Below are positions 46,857 through 56,086 of a stretch of 64,000 nucleotides of DNA, in pieces (position 1 is the first letter of the stretch; every line of letters starts with the position of its first letter). Source of the DNA: Leishmania mexicana MHOM/GT/2001/U1103 (lineage: Eukaryota > Euglenozoa > Kinetoplastea > Trypanosomatida > Trypanosomatidae); assembly GCF_000234665.1 (NCBI RefSeq), contig NC_018332.1, positions 976,316 to 1,040,315 of the forward strand, written 5' to 3'. A model generated the notes under the pieces. The model was not told the DNA's origin. It made no database searches and saw only the letters and a program-made list of their open reading frames with translations. A program made the position numbers and the translations under genes.

Positions 46857-47780
46857 ATGTCGAGCGATTTGAATCAGCAACTAGAGGCGATGTACGAGGG
46901 GAAGCTGCTCACAGAGGAGCAGGTGGTGCAGCTGTGTAGTCGTTGCAAAGACCTCATGCTGGAGGAGGGCAACATAGAGACCATCTACGCCCCCGTCACG
47001 CTCTGCGGCGACATCCATGGTCAGTTCTACGACTTGTTGGAGCTCTTCAGCAAGGGCGGGCGAGTGCCGGAGACGTCGTATGTTTTCATGGGCGACTACG
47101 TCGACCGGGGCTACCACAGCGTGGAGACGCTTCTCCTGCTGCTGCTGCTGAAGGCGCGCTACCCCGATCGCATCACATTGTTGCGTGGTAATCACGAGTC
47201 GCGCCAGATTACGCAGGTGTATGGCTTCTACGACGAGTGCTACCGCAAGTACGGCTGCGCGAACGTGTGGCGGCTGTGCACGGAACTGTTCGACTACATG
47301 CCACTCGGTGCAGTAGTGGAGGAGGACATCTTCTGTGTGCACGGCGGCCTTAGTCCACAGATTGGCACACTCGATGAAGTGCGTGTGCTGGACCGCAAGC
47401 AGGAGGTACCACACGAGGGACCCATGAGCGACCTGCTTTGGTCGGACCCGGAGGACATAGAGGGGTGGAGCGTAAGCCAGCGCGGCGCCGGCTTTGTCTT
47501 TGGTGGCGATGTCGCCAAGAACTTCAATCACCGAAACGGTCTCAGCCTCATTGCACGGGCGCACCAGCTGGTGCTGGAGGGGTACAAGTCGATGTTTGAT
47601 AGCAACTGCTGCACGGTGTGGTCAGCCCCAAACTACTGCTACCGGTGCGGTAACGTCGCCTCCATCCTCGAGGTGGGCGAGCACTCCAAGACGGATCGAA
47701 ACGTCGTGTATTTCACCGCGGCCACCGCCGATATGCGCGGCCATCTCGCGAAGCAGCCCCCACCCGAGTACTTTCTGTGA
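46857..47780 (+). CDS. PP2A-family serine/threonine phosphatase catalytic subunit
   Basis: A 307-residue protein, matching the 305-309 residues of PP2A, PP4 and PP6. All metal-site motifs are present: GDIHG (D52, H54), GDYVDRG (D80), RGNHES (N112, H113), FCVHGGLSP and ARAHQLV. Other PP2A-type signatures are [29 protein letters not shown] and [11 protein letters not shown]. The C-terminus EYFL matches the methylated leucine tail of the group (PP2A TPDYFL, PP4 ADYFL). Internal residues are mixed: GDYVDRGY and FNHRNGL are PP2A-like, while [10 protein letters not shown] and [16 protein letters not shown] lean to PP4/PP6. It would act as a holoenzyme with a scaffold and regulatory subunits. Subfamily assignment is uncertain. 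Confidence 0.95.
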   Translation: MSSDLNQQLEAMYEGKLLTEEQVVQLCSRCKDLMLEEGNIETIYAPVTLCGDIHGQFYDLLELFSKGGRVPETSYVFMGDYVDRGYHSVETLLLLLLLKARYPDRITLLRGNHESRQITQVYGFYDECYRKYGCANVWRLCTELFDYMPLGAVVEEDIFCVHGGLSPQIGTLDEVRVLDRKQEVPHEGPMSDLLWSDPEDIEGWSVSQRGAGFVFGGDVAKNFNHRNGLSLIARAHQLVLEGYKSMFDSNCCTVWSAPNYCYRCGNVASILEVGEHSKTDRNVVYFTAATADMRGHLAKQPPPEYFL

Positions 47781-48736
47781 TTGGGCACGGAAGACGATGG
47801 GGTGTTAATCAAGGTGATTGAGAGGCCGCTGACGTCGGGCGAACGCGCTGGCGCGCGTGTCTGTGTAATGTGTGTGGTAACTAGTCCCCGTTTGCTCACC
47901 ACTTGGCGGTGGCGATGCGAGCCTCCGCGATGCTGTCGCATGCCCTCTCTTCGCCTTGCGTGCGTCCGGTTCTCTCTCCTTCCCTGTTGCTGATCCACGT
48001 TCTCCCCCTCCCTCCCTCCCTCCCTCCGTCCGTTCCACCGCTGCGCCAGCGGCTGCTGCGGCGCGTCCTGTGAATATGCGCATACTATGACCTTGTAGAG
48101 CGTACTTGTCGGCGTCGGGATCGCTCGGCTCTCCAACTGGGAGCGATACACGCTCGCACAAGGAAAGCGAAGGCCCATGCTTCACGGATGAGGCCGTCTC
48201 AGCCGTGCTTACGCATGCGTGTGCGTGCGTGTTCGAGTGCACACGCGCTCCCCTTCTCTCCTGCCCAAATTTTGGCGGTAGATTGCTGCACCTGTGAACG
48301 GGTGCTGCAGGACTGTATCCGTACACCTCTCTGAAGCACCGCTTTCTCTCTGTTCTCGCGCTGTACTCGTCGTCGCACACACACCGCCCTCTCGCTCCCC
48401 CATGCGCGTGTGACGCCGGAGCACATAGCTGCTCTGGCACGCACACCCACGGATAAAGCAGTGGCACCCGTGATCCCACTTCACAGGGGCGTTTTTTTCC
48501 CTCTTCCCTCCTCACAGACCTACGGAGACCCACCGTCTCTCCCCCGCCCTTCTCAGGCACCAGCACGAGCGCACCTTGCTCTTCACACACACTCGACCTC
48601 CTCGCCTCTCTCTGTGTTCTCCCTCTCACACACCTTCGCCATTCCTTACGCGCACTGCCGCAGCACCAACAATACCGCCGACACCCCTCCACTTTTTCCG
48701 GGGCTTCGAATTTCTCTATAGGGAGGGCCTGCCAAC
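47781..48736 (+). other. intergenic spacer (0.96 kb)
   Basis: No gene seen. CCCT repeats lie at about 48005-48029, and T/C enrichment is strong from 48485 to the next gene. Confidence 0.6.
48598..48663 (+). promoter_or_regulatory. probable spliced-leader acceptor for COX15
   Basis: A T/C-rich tract (about 48598-48642) is followed by GCCGCAG with AG at 48662-48663, 73 nt before the ATG. Confidence 0.45.
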
Positions 48737-49972
48737 ATGCAACGCTTTACTGCCCGCTACGCCGTCAGCGCCTCGGCTCGTCGGTTGCCATCGCGCTTCG
48801 GTATGTACTGGACACAGCGGTGCCCCTCGCGCTTCGCGGCAACCAAGTTCCATCTCTCCGCCGCGAGCGAGACGGCCGCGGCCGCTAAGCCCTGGGTAGC
48901 ACCACCGCATAACCGGTCCGTTGCCCACTGGCTGTACATCAGCGCCGCATGCGTTGGTGGCGTTGTCTGGTTTGGCGGCGTGACACGCCTGACGGAGAGT
49001 GGGCTGTCCTTGGTGGAGTGGAAGCCGATTAGCGGCGTGCGCCCGCCGCTGACGGACGAGGAGTGGGACAGGGAGTTCCACCACTACCAAGAGTTCCCCG
49101 AGTTCAAGCAGAAGCCGAACATGACGCTGACGGAGTTTCAGTTCATTTTCTTCTGGGAGTGGGCACATCGCGTGCTCGCGCGCAGCCTCGGCCTCGTCTT
49201 TGGTGGCCCGCTGCTGTACTACGCCGGCCGCGGCTACTTCAAGGGCAACGGCAAGTTCCTGGCTGGTCTCGTCGGCATCCTGGGCCTGGGTGCTGCCCAG
49301 GGGTTCATGGGGTGGTACATGGTCACAAGCGGGCTGGACAACAAGCTGCTGGAGGAGCGCAGGAAGGCGACCGTGTCCGCCTACCGGCTCGCCGCCCACC
49401 TAGTTCTCGCCTTCACCATCTATTCCTTCATGCTGCGCATGGGCTACGGGCTGAAGCTACCGGTCATGGCACCCTTCCCTCGCATGGCCAAGGTGCAGCT
49501 GTGGTTGCGGCTGTCCTTTGCCATGATGTTTGTGACGGCCATCTCAGGCGCCTTTGTGGCTGGACTCGATGCGGGGCTCCTGTACAACGATGGCTTTCCG
49601 TGGATGGCTGGCGGCGTCTTCCCACCGGCTGACCATCTCTTTGCCCTGGAGCCGACGTGGCGCAACTTCTTTGAGAACCCGTCGATGGTGCAGGCGACCC
49701 ACCGCGTCATGGCCGGCGTGACCCTTCTGACGATCACGGGACTGAACGTGGCCGCGTCGCGGCGGCGCGGCTTCATTCCGCCGCCTGTCTTCCGCAGCCT
49801 CATGTTCGTGAACACGGCTCTGCTGTTCCAGGTCAGCCTTGGCATGTGGACGGTGATGTCGACGGTGTACGTCCCCGTCGCCGTGTCTCACCAGATGGGT
49901 GCGCTGATACTTCTCACCACTCTGGTTCGCATGTGCGCAGTGGTGGGCAGTCGTGGCGTCGTGCTCGCCTAG
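48737..49972 (+). CDS. COX15: heme A synthase COX15
   Basis: A 411-residue mitochondrial inner-membrane protein. The N-terminus MQRFTARYAVSASARRLPSR is a presequence-like basic stretch. Multiple transmembrane helices follow. The four heme-ligating histidines of the CtaA/COX15 family can be identified: H144 (FFWEWAHRVLAR), H221 (YRLAAHLVLAF), H322 (VQATHRVMAGVTL) and H385 (VAVSHQMGAL). The family motifs FGGVTRLTESGLSLVEWKP and AAQGFMGWYMVTSGL are also intact. COX15 oxidises the methyl group of heme O to make heme A for cytochrome c oxidase. Length and motifs match full-length eukaryotic homologues; nothing looks degraded. Confidence 0.97.
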   Translation: MQRFTARYAVSASARRLPSRFGMYWTQRCPSRFAATKFHLSAASETAAAAKPWVAPPHNRSVAHWLYISAACVGGVVWFGGVTRLTESGLSLVEWKPISGVRPPLTDEEWDREFHHYQEFPEFKQKPNMTLTEFQFIFFWEWAHRVLARSLGLVFGGPLLYYAGRGYFKGNGKFLAGLVGILGLGAAQGFMGWYMVTSGLDNKLLEERRKATVSAYRLAAHLVLAFTIYSFMLRMGYGLKLPVMAPFPRMAKVQLWLRLSFAMMFVTAISGAFVAGLDAGLLYNDGFPWMAGGVFPPADHLFALEPTWRNFFENPSMVQATHRVMAGVTLLTITGLNVAASRRRGFIPPPVFRSLMFVNTALLFQVSLGMWTVMSTVYVPVAVSHQMGALILLTTLVRMCAVVGSRGVVLA

Positions 49973-50560
49973 ACAACCGTGTGTGCGTGTGCGTGCGTCT
50001 GGGTGCGGAGCTACTCCAGGGGTTGGGTGGGTGGGGGCGACAAGGATGTGTGCCCCCACCACTCTCGAGCGTAGACGAGGGTGGGTGAGTGGGGAAGCGC
50101 CGTTGCTCGTGTCACATACCGTCAAGTGAAGCAGTTGTCAACGCAGAGAGAATGAACAGCGCTTGGGGGGGGCGGCGCCCGCGTGTGCCCTCTCCAGCGG
50201 CCACCAACCACGACCGGGTGTCGTGGACACTCGACGTTTCTTTTCCACTTTACGCCTTCACCGATGTACGCCGGCGCCTGGAGAGGCAGCGCCGCCGTGG
50301 TCAACCGCCGGGTTTTCTGCTGCACACCGTCCCACCACATCAGTGGAAGTCTACCCCACCACCGATGTCTCAACACACGCTTGCAGGCACCGCCTGACCT
50401 TTCTCCTTCCCTTTGCCTTCTTCGTGTTGCTTGTGGAAGGTTAGTGTGGCACGCAACAACATCGCTCATCCAAGCGCGAGCAGGCCTCCTGCTGTCCACT
50501 GCCCCCACCCACGCATACACGCGGTTTCTCTCTTCCTCTGCCCATCCCACACAAGGGCAA
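49973..50560 (+). other. intergenic spacer (0.59 kb)
   Basis: No gene seen. A T/C tract at about 50395-50432 is followed by AG at 50438-50439, a candidate acceptor for the next gene. Confidence 0.6.
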
Positions 50561-51685
50561 ATGGCGCGCCGTCACCGCCCACTCTTCCACACTCTTCTCG
50601 CGTCGGTGGTAGTGCTGCTTGTGGTGCACGGCGGTGCTCCTGCGGCGGCGCTATCCGGATCGGCGCCGTGCCCCGCCACGGAGAAGGCTGCACTGGAGTG
50701 GTGCACCAAGTTCTTTGGCGGCGCTGGCGGAGCCGTCACGGCTGGCACGTGGAGCGAAACCTTCTTCACGTGTGTGTGCAACGGCGCTGCGTCGCTAATA
50801 ATCAGCCGTCACCAAGATTTGCCTGTCGCAAGCGAGCCGCAGCAGTCGTCGTCGTCGCTCCCTGAATGGGACTCCCCGGAAGCGTTGTCGACCCAGCTGT
50901 CGCCATCAATGGCGGTATCCTCGTCTTCGTCGTCCTCAGCGCCGGCGAACTACACGTGCCGGTGGGTTGGCTTCTTCTCACAGTTCCCGGATGGTGAGCA
51001 ATGCCTGCCCAGCACTGGCGTGTGCCCCACCCAGTGCGCTGTCATGTCACCGTTCCTCTGCGACGGCCAGCAGGCAGGCAGCTGCACCTTCAGCGAAAGC
51101 GGCACGCTCCTGTACACCTGCTTGACCTGCACTGGACGGCTGTTCACCATTAACACGACAGCCCCAGACACGTGCCACCGCACGTACACGGAAGCACTGT
51201 GTGACCCGCAGACTGAGTGCAGCGGTCATGGATGTTGCGCCATGCTCAGTGCCGAGCCCTTAAGCAGCTCCGTGACTGACGGCGTGTGCAACTGTTTCGC
51301 GAACCGCTCGCATGGCTACTACGCCGGTGCCAACTGCGCCGCATGCGCGTCCAGCTACTATGTGGACTCCGAGGGGGTCTGCAAGTCGCGCGTGCAGCCA
51401 GTGCAGATTTTGCTGGCGTCGATTGGCAAGACGTGGACGATGGTGTCTCCCAACGTCTCGGTGCTCTTCCTCTTTGTCGTTTTCAGTATGATGCGCAAGC
51501 TGAATGCGTCTGACCGGCCTTTCGAACTGACTGGCTTGCGGCGGGCAAACCTGTCCTCGGTGCAGGTGGCGCGGCGGCGGCAGCAGAGCCTCTTCCACTC
51601 CAAGTACATCCCGATGCGGCCGGCGAAGAGCCGCTCCTTTACGAATCCGCACCAGCCCCGCACGAGAGGACCGTCCGCGTATTGA
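50561..51685 (+). CDS. Cys-rich type I membrane protein, function unknown
   Basis: A 374-residue protein starting MARRHRPLFHTLLASVVVLL, a clear signal peptide with probable cleavage after AAA around residues 29-31. The luminal/extracellular part (about 32-290) holds more than 25 cysteines, NYT, NTT and NRS sequons, a Ser-rich linker (about 85-130), and an EGF/laminin-like end, CNCFANRSHGYYAGANCAAC. A hydrophobic segment at about 290-312 (MVSPNVSVLFLFVVFSMM) is the likely transmembrane helix, followed by a basic tail of about 60 residues. This is the topology of a surface or endomembrane receptor-like protein. I do not recognise the family. The ATG at 50561 was chosen because it begins the signal peptide; the frame is open further upstream without support. 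It is the last gene of the plus-strand array. Confidence 0.8.
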   Translation: MARRHRPLFHTLLASVVVLLVVHGGAPAAALSGSAPCPATEKAALEWCTKFFGGAGGAVTAGTWSETFFTCVCNGAASLIISRHQDLPVASEPQQSSSSLPEWDSPEALSTQLSPSMAVSSSSSSSAPANYTCRWVGFFSQFPDGEQCLPSTGVCPTQCAVMSPFLCDGQQAGSCTFSESGTLLYTCLTCTGRLFTINTTAPDTCHRTYTEALCDPQTECSGHGCCAMLSAEPLSSSVTDGVCNCFANRSHGYYAGANCAACASSYYVDSEGVCKSRVQPVQILLASIGKTWTMVSPNVSVLFLFVVFSMMRKLNASDRPFELTGLRRANLSSVQVARRRQQSLFHSKYIPMRPAKSRSFTNPHQPRTRGPSAY

Positions 51686-52124
51686 TGTCACCCCCTTTCA
51701 TGGTCAGTATCCTGCTTTCCCGTGTGTGTGTGTACCCCCTTTTTCCCGTGACTTGTTGGAAAAAAGCCCGAAACGGGGGGGGGCGCGCGCCACCCGCGAG
51801 TGGGGTAAGCCCCCCCCCCCCGCTCTTGCCCCGCCCGGAGCCGACCGGCACCCCTTTCCCTGGACGCCCCACCTTCTTCTGGACCCGACCGCCCACCCCC
51901 GCCTCCTCCTCGCGCACCAGGAAAGATCAGCGGGCTTCCAGGTCGGCGCCTTCGGGGGTGGCGGCCCGGCTGAGGGGTGGGGTGTTGGGGAAAGGCGTGC
52001 TGGGGTGAGGTGGTGGCGGGGGTTTCGGGCGCGGGGCGCTTGGGCGTGCGGGGTTTTGTGGCGGTCGGGCGCGGCACCCTCGGCGGGGCGCGCGCGCCCG
52101 GGTGTGGCCGCGGTGGGGGCGAGC

Positions 52125-52142
52125 ATGCGCAAGCGGGGGTGC
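52125..52142 (+). repeat. 18-nt direct repeat, unit 1
   Basis: ATGCGCAAGCGGGGGTGC, also found at 52395-52412. Confidence 0.85.
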
Positions 52143-52394
52143 TGGGAGGCAGGGGTGGGGGAATTTGCACGCGGGTGTCGGGGTGCCGTGGGAGTCAATA
52201 TATGGGATGCGGAACGCACAAACTACCTCCGCTTGAGATAAACGAAGCAATAAACGAAAAGGACGACGCGCAGTTTCGGGGAGGAGGGAACAGAGAAAAG
52301 AAAAACGAACACCGGCTCGACGTAGCGACGACGACACCTGCCGCTCTCTGGGAAGGCAATGAAAGGGGGGGGGGTGAAAAGGAACATCCAGGCG

Positions 52395-52412
52395 ATGCGC
52401 AAGCGGGGGTGC
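52395..52412 (+). repeat. 18-nt direct repeat, unit 2
   Basis: Exact second copy of the unit at 52125-52142, 270 bp away, close to the end of the minus-strand gene. Confidence 0.85.
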
Positions 52413-52442
52413 GGAAGAAGACGGCAGCGCATGGCTGCTGCA

Positions 52443-53834
52443 TCAGAACTTGTTTCTGCACGAGCTCACCCTCCCGTCGTACGGCGGCTCGCCACCGTTC
52501 TGGATCATCTGGTCGTGGTAGTTGTGCGTCATCACGGCATCGGCGATCTCCCAAAGCTCCTCGCGGCGTGGGGAGTAGCGTGTGCGGAAGGCCCAATCAC
52601 CCCACTGCTGCCTATCACTCGGCACTACCAAGTCTGTGCGCGGGCCGCCACCCGTGGGATCATCCGCGGTTGGCGACGGCGCCTGGGGACGGCCAAAGTT
52701 CTCCGCGGCGGAGGTGGAAGAGACGGCGTTTGGCCGGCACACCGGTCGCTCAGCGGACACACCCGACGGCGGTGGATGGGACCCGGGCTGCGGCTGTGCG
52801 CGGGAGGGCGGTTGCCGAGAGTCGGGTCGAGCGAGCGCCACGGCGTCGCTCGTGTTACTTGCGGAGTAGACGCCGGTGCTGTGGTCTACGGCGCTCTGCG
52901 GACGCGAGCGGACGGACGAGGGTGTGTGTGAGGAAATGGAAGCTTTGCGGCCCGGGCCACCAAGCTGAGGCCCCGCCGCATCGCTGTTCCGAGAGAGGTG
53001 CGGTGTCGCGGCGTCCTCATCCGGTGGCGGCGCGGCGCGCGAAGAGCGGCGGCTGCTGTTAGCTCGATCGCGCGCCGTGTCTGTCTGATACTTTTCCATC
53101 TGCTCATACACGTTGCGGGCCGGCTGCTGCTGGCGCCGCTGCGTCTCTGGCAGAGGCGCCACCTGGGCATGGGACTGCGGTTGCTGAGCGGCCGCGGCCA
53201 TGGCCTTCGATGAGGTGCGGGCCGAGTGCGAGCAGGGTACGGTGCCAAGGGAGCGCCTGCGCGTGGCGGACAGTGGCGGGCCTGCCTCCGCCGCTACGGC
53301 CGGAGTAATTACCTTGGAAGCGGGCTGCTCGTTGCGCGGCGTGTACACGTTGCCACTAGACATGGAACGCCCCGGCGCAGGCGCCGGCAATAGGGACCAG
53401 CGCCGCCCACCAGTCGAGAGCGCCGCGCCATCGGACTGTGCCAGCACTGGCGACATCATCTTTAGCGGCTCCTTCGAGTTGGGGGAGATGGCGAACACGG
53501 CGTGCTGCAGGATGCAGTTATCCTCCAGTGTCACGGTAAGCCAGCAGGCGACGGACGGCGCCCCGATGCCGGCAACGGTGGCCCGCAGCGTCTCTCGCAG
53601 GTAGGAGCCGCATTCCCTTCCTGACGCAACGGCAACGCGCTCCGGTGCGATGGAATCAGCACGGTGCACATACACAGCGCGGATGTACGGCGTGGCGGCG
53701 GCGTCGTGCGCTTCACATTGCGCCGCCGCTTTCACATGGGCGACGGCTTGCTGGCAGACATCTGCCGCCGCCACCGCGCAGAGCCGCACACGCTCCTGTG
53801 GCGGGATGCCGATCGACAACACTATTGTACTCAT
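52443..53834 (-). CDS. hypothetical protein with ordered ends and disordered middle
   Basis: A 463-residue protein starting MSTIVLSIGIPPQERVRLCA; an in-frame GTG 36 bases upstream is not needed. The N-terminal 120 residues look ordered, with alternating hydrophobic strands and helices (AAADVCQQAVAHVKAAA, ACWLTVTLEDNCILQHAVF). The middle is Ser/Pro/Gln-rich and disordered. The last 60 residues again look ordered (WGDWAFRTRYSPRREELW followed by EIADAVMTHNYHD), ending CRNKF. No family is recognised. It is the terminal gene of the minus-strand array, next to the convergent strand switch. Confidence 0.75.
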   Translation of the reverse strand: MSTIVLSIGIPPQERVRLCAVAAADVCQQAVAHVKAAAQCEAHDAAATPYIRAVYVHRADSIAPERVAVASGRECGSYLRETLRATVAGIGAPSVACWLTVTLEDNCILQHAVFAISPNSKEPLKMMSPVLAQSDGAALSTGGRRWSLLPAPAPGRSMSSGNVYTPRNEQPASKVITPAVAAEAGPPLSATRRRSLGTVPCSHSARTSSKAMAAAAQQPQSHAQVAPLPETQRRQQQPARNVYEQMEKYQTDTARDRANSSRRSSRAAPPPDEDAATPHLSRNSDAAGPQLGGPGRKASISSHTPSSVRSRPQSAVDHSTGVYSASNTSDAVALARPDSRQPPSRAQPQPGSHPPPSGVSAERPVCRPNAVSSTSAAENFGRPQAPSPTADDPTGGGPRTDLVVPSDRQQWGDWAFRTRYSPRREELWEIADAVMTHNYHDQMIQNGGEPPYDGRVSSCRNKF

Positions 53835-54530
53835 GCCGGTGGTCAATGGAGAAGGAAGATGGGCGGACACAGCCCAGAAAGCGAGCGTGATCTAAGGAAG
53901 GGGGTTGCTCAAAGGCAAGCACACGCGCGCGCACACTCACACACAGGTGCTTACCCAACAGTGATGATGACCCCCGGGATGGTTTTGTTCTGTCGCGTGC
54001 GGGTGACCGTGCGGGGTCGATGAGGGTTAAAGCGAACGCGGCACACACGGAGGCAAGAGCGAAGGACGCTTCTGCGCTCGATATCCTGACACACAACACA
54101 CATGAGAGAGGACGCGAGTCACGGTGGTGAGAAGCGGTGACGGAGGAAGTATGACGCATACCCATGCACAAGCGGGAGGAGGTGAAGCGTATGCGCCGTG
54201 GGCAGCTTTCCTGTGAGCAGCGGCGTTTTCGCGCAGCGGTACGTTGCGGTGGTGGGCGCGCGCAGCGAAGCGCATCCTGGCCAGCGTGCAGGGATCCACT
54301 ACACACACACACACACACATGCCCGCGCGTGCACTCAAGGTTTTCTTCCAGTGTGATACAAAAATATTTTCAAGACGCTCGTCAGAGGGCAAAGACCAGC
54401 GTTCCACGCGCGCACACACACACCCACACCCACACACACACACACACACACCACACACACACGCAGAAGTGGAGACGCCAACGGGATCACGAGGACCCGC
54501 GCTGCAGCCTCGTACGACTGCCTTTTCCTC
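53835..54530 (-). other. intergenic spacer (0.70 kb)
   Basis: No gene seen. On the plus strand it has CA runs near 54298-54320 and 54412-54463 (TG-rich in the transcript). A minus-strand CTTAG at 53892-53893, preceded by a short C/T stretch, is a weak acceptor candidate for the downstream gene. Confidence 0.55.
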
Positions 54531-55373
54531 TCAACCTCTCTGTCGCATGCGCCTGGCAAGCAGAGCCATGGGGGACACACCCCGGAAGATAATCGCGGTG
54601 CGGTCAAACCGGCGATACGGTGTTTCTGCGCCATCGAAGCGTATTGGCGTGCCCTCGACAACGAGGCTCTTCTGAATACGGCGGATGTGCTCATCATCGT
54701 CGTCGACCCAGTCGACACTGTGCGCCCAGTTGTAGCGGGCTCGTCCAATCAAGATGTACAGGCAGCGCGGCGCCAGCATCAGCTCGACGTACTCGCCGGG
54801 ATACTCCGGGTGCGTGAGCGTCATGACGCGGCCAGCGTTCAGACACAAGCCGGCGACAATGCCGGTTGAGTTGCGGGTTTCGTCTACATGGGCTCGAATG
54901 AAGCCGCTCCCCGCCAGCCGCAAGAAGTGCACGCGATCGTCGATGGGGATACGCGGCAGATACGTCTGTGCAAGGTCGTGCGCCCGAGCAAGGGCTCCGG
55001 AGACGAGCGAGAGATCGACCTCGAGGTTGGCGTGTGGCATGTTCAGACCAGCATCGCTGCATGTCTCTGCTGCTCTCGTGATGGCAGCGTACGAGCGGTA
55101 GAACTCCTTGTAGTGGTGAATGAGGCCGTCCATGTGGCCATCGTTGTAGGTCAGCCGCTCAAACCAAGGCTCCGAGAAGTCCAGAAGCGCCTTCTCCTCC
55201 TGCTCCGTGATCACCTCCGGCAGCACATACGCCGTCACCCAGTTCGCTGGTGTGGCCTTAACGTCTTTGCCGATGGCTTCCTCTGCAGGCGGGTGAACAC
55301 ACGAGGGGGCCCCTCGTGTTGACAGCAGAGACGGCGGCGCCGCCTGCAGCAATCGGCGGAACACAACACGCAT
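54531..55373 (-). CDS. ALKBH7-like Fe(II)/2-oxoglutarate dioxygenase
   Basis: A 280-residue protein starting MRVVFRRLLQAAPPSLLSTR, a typical mitochondrial presequence. The double-stranded beta-helix core shows the iron ligands H162 and D164 (AHVDET) and H218 (NWAHSV), and the 2-oxoglutarate-binding R258-x5-R264 (DRTAIIFRG). The segments STGIVAGLCLNAGRVMTL, PGEYVELMLAPRCLYILIG and RARYNWAHS resemble ALKBH7, the mitochondrial AlkB homologue. ALKBH7 is linked to necrosis signalling and mitochondrial RNA or protein modification rather than to DNA repair. The nucleotide-recognition lid of DNA-repair AlkB enzymes is not evident. The full catalytic set is present, so it is likely active; the substrate is unknown. 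Confidence 0.88.
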   Translation of the reverse strand: MRVVFRRLLQAAPPSLLSTRGAPSCVHPPAEEAIGKDVKATPANWVTAYVLPEVITEQEEKALLDFSEPWFERLTYNDGHMDGLIHHYKEFYRSYAAITRAAETCSDAGLNMPHANLEVDLSLVSGALARAHDLAQTYLPRIPIDDRVHFLRLAGSGFIRAHVDETRNSTGIVAGLCLNAGRVMTLTHPEYPGEYVELMLAPRCLYILIGRARYNWAHSVDWVDDDDEHIRRIQKSLVVEGTPIRFDGAETPYRRFDRTAIIFRGVSPMALLARRMRQRG

Positions 55374-56086
55374 TCGTTGGCGAAGCTGTTCAAGTCAGGC
55401 AGGGAGGGTGAGCAACACACACACACACATACACACACACGCCCACGCTGCACTCCTGGTTGGGCGACGGCGAGAGGAGGCAGAGCGGAGCAGAACAAAG
55501 CGAGGTGAAGTGTGCGCGCGCATGTGCGAGCACATGCATGCATGCGTGTGCGTGCGTCTCTCGCTCCACAGCCACGGGCAGGGAGGGGGGGGGCAAATGC
55601 CGAGCGACACATCCATGAAGAAGGCGTACGGCGACTGTCACGGACGCCGGCACATACACGCTCCACAGGGAAACACCTCGCAAGAGTACAACCGGCGCTT
55701 CCCTTGCACAAGTCCAGAGAGAGATGTTGCGTTGACGGCTGTTATTCCGGGGGGAGGGGCTCATGTGACTCTGCTTTGAGCCTTCACAGTGACACCACGC
55801 AAGCCGCTCAGTCAAGCAAGCGAAACCATGAGGATGGGAGAGGAGGGGCGAAGCACACACTGGCGGGGTACACACGCCTGTCACACACAGAGGTAGGATG
55901 CCGCTTCTGTTCGGCGGCAGCGGAAGCGTCAACGATGTTCGAAGAGGCAGCACGGGAGACGAGAGCAGCTGGCAGCAGACAAATCCGAGGCGCACCCACA
56001 CCACACCATGGCAGGTGCTCACCACATGATGGCGGTGGGGGGAGGGGGCAAAAGACATGCCGCGTGCCCCTGCTGACGCGCTGTGA
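55374..56086 (-). other. intergenic spacer (0.71 kb)
   Basis: No gene seen. It has a plus-strand CA run at 55411-55441 and a G-rich stretch at 55575-55594, which is a polypyrimidine tract in the transcript of the minus-strand array. Confidence 0.55.

Larger units (their letters stand above)
51686..52442. other. convergent strand-switch region, very GC-rich
   Basis: The plus-strand and minus-strand arrays face each other across this 757-bp spacer. It is strikingly GC-rich, with G and C homopolymers (G9 near 51776-51784, a C11 run near 51811-51821, G9 near 52365-52373) and many CGCG stretches. Several frames are open simply because stop codons are rare. An 18-nt direct repeat (52125-52142 and 52395-52412) lies inside. 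No tRNA or other RNA gene was recognised. In Leishmania, convergent regions are transcription-termination sites marked by base J and histone H3.V. Confidence 0.75.

Noticed and set aside
51977..53062. 361-aa plus-strand frame across the convergent region
   Set aside because: Open only because the DNA is GC-rich; G/R/A-rich low complexity that runs into the antisense of the 52443-53834 gene.
54012..54032. GGGTTA telomere-like hexamer
   Set aside because: A single GAGGGTTAAAG occurrence, no tandem array.
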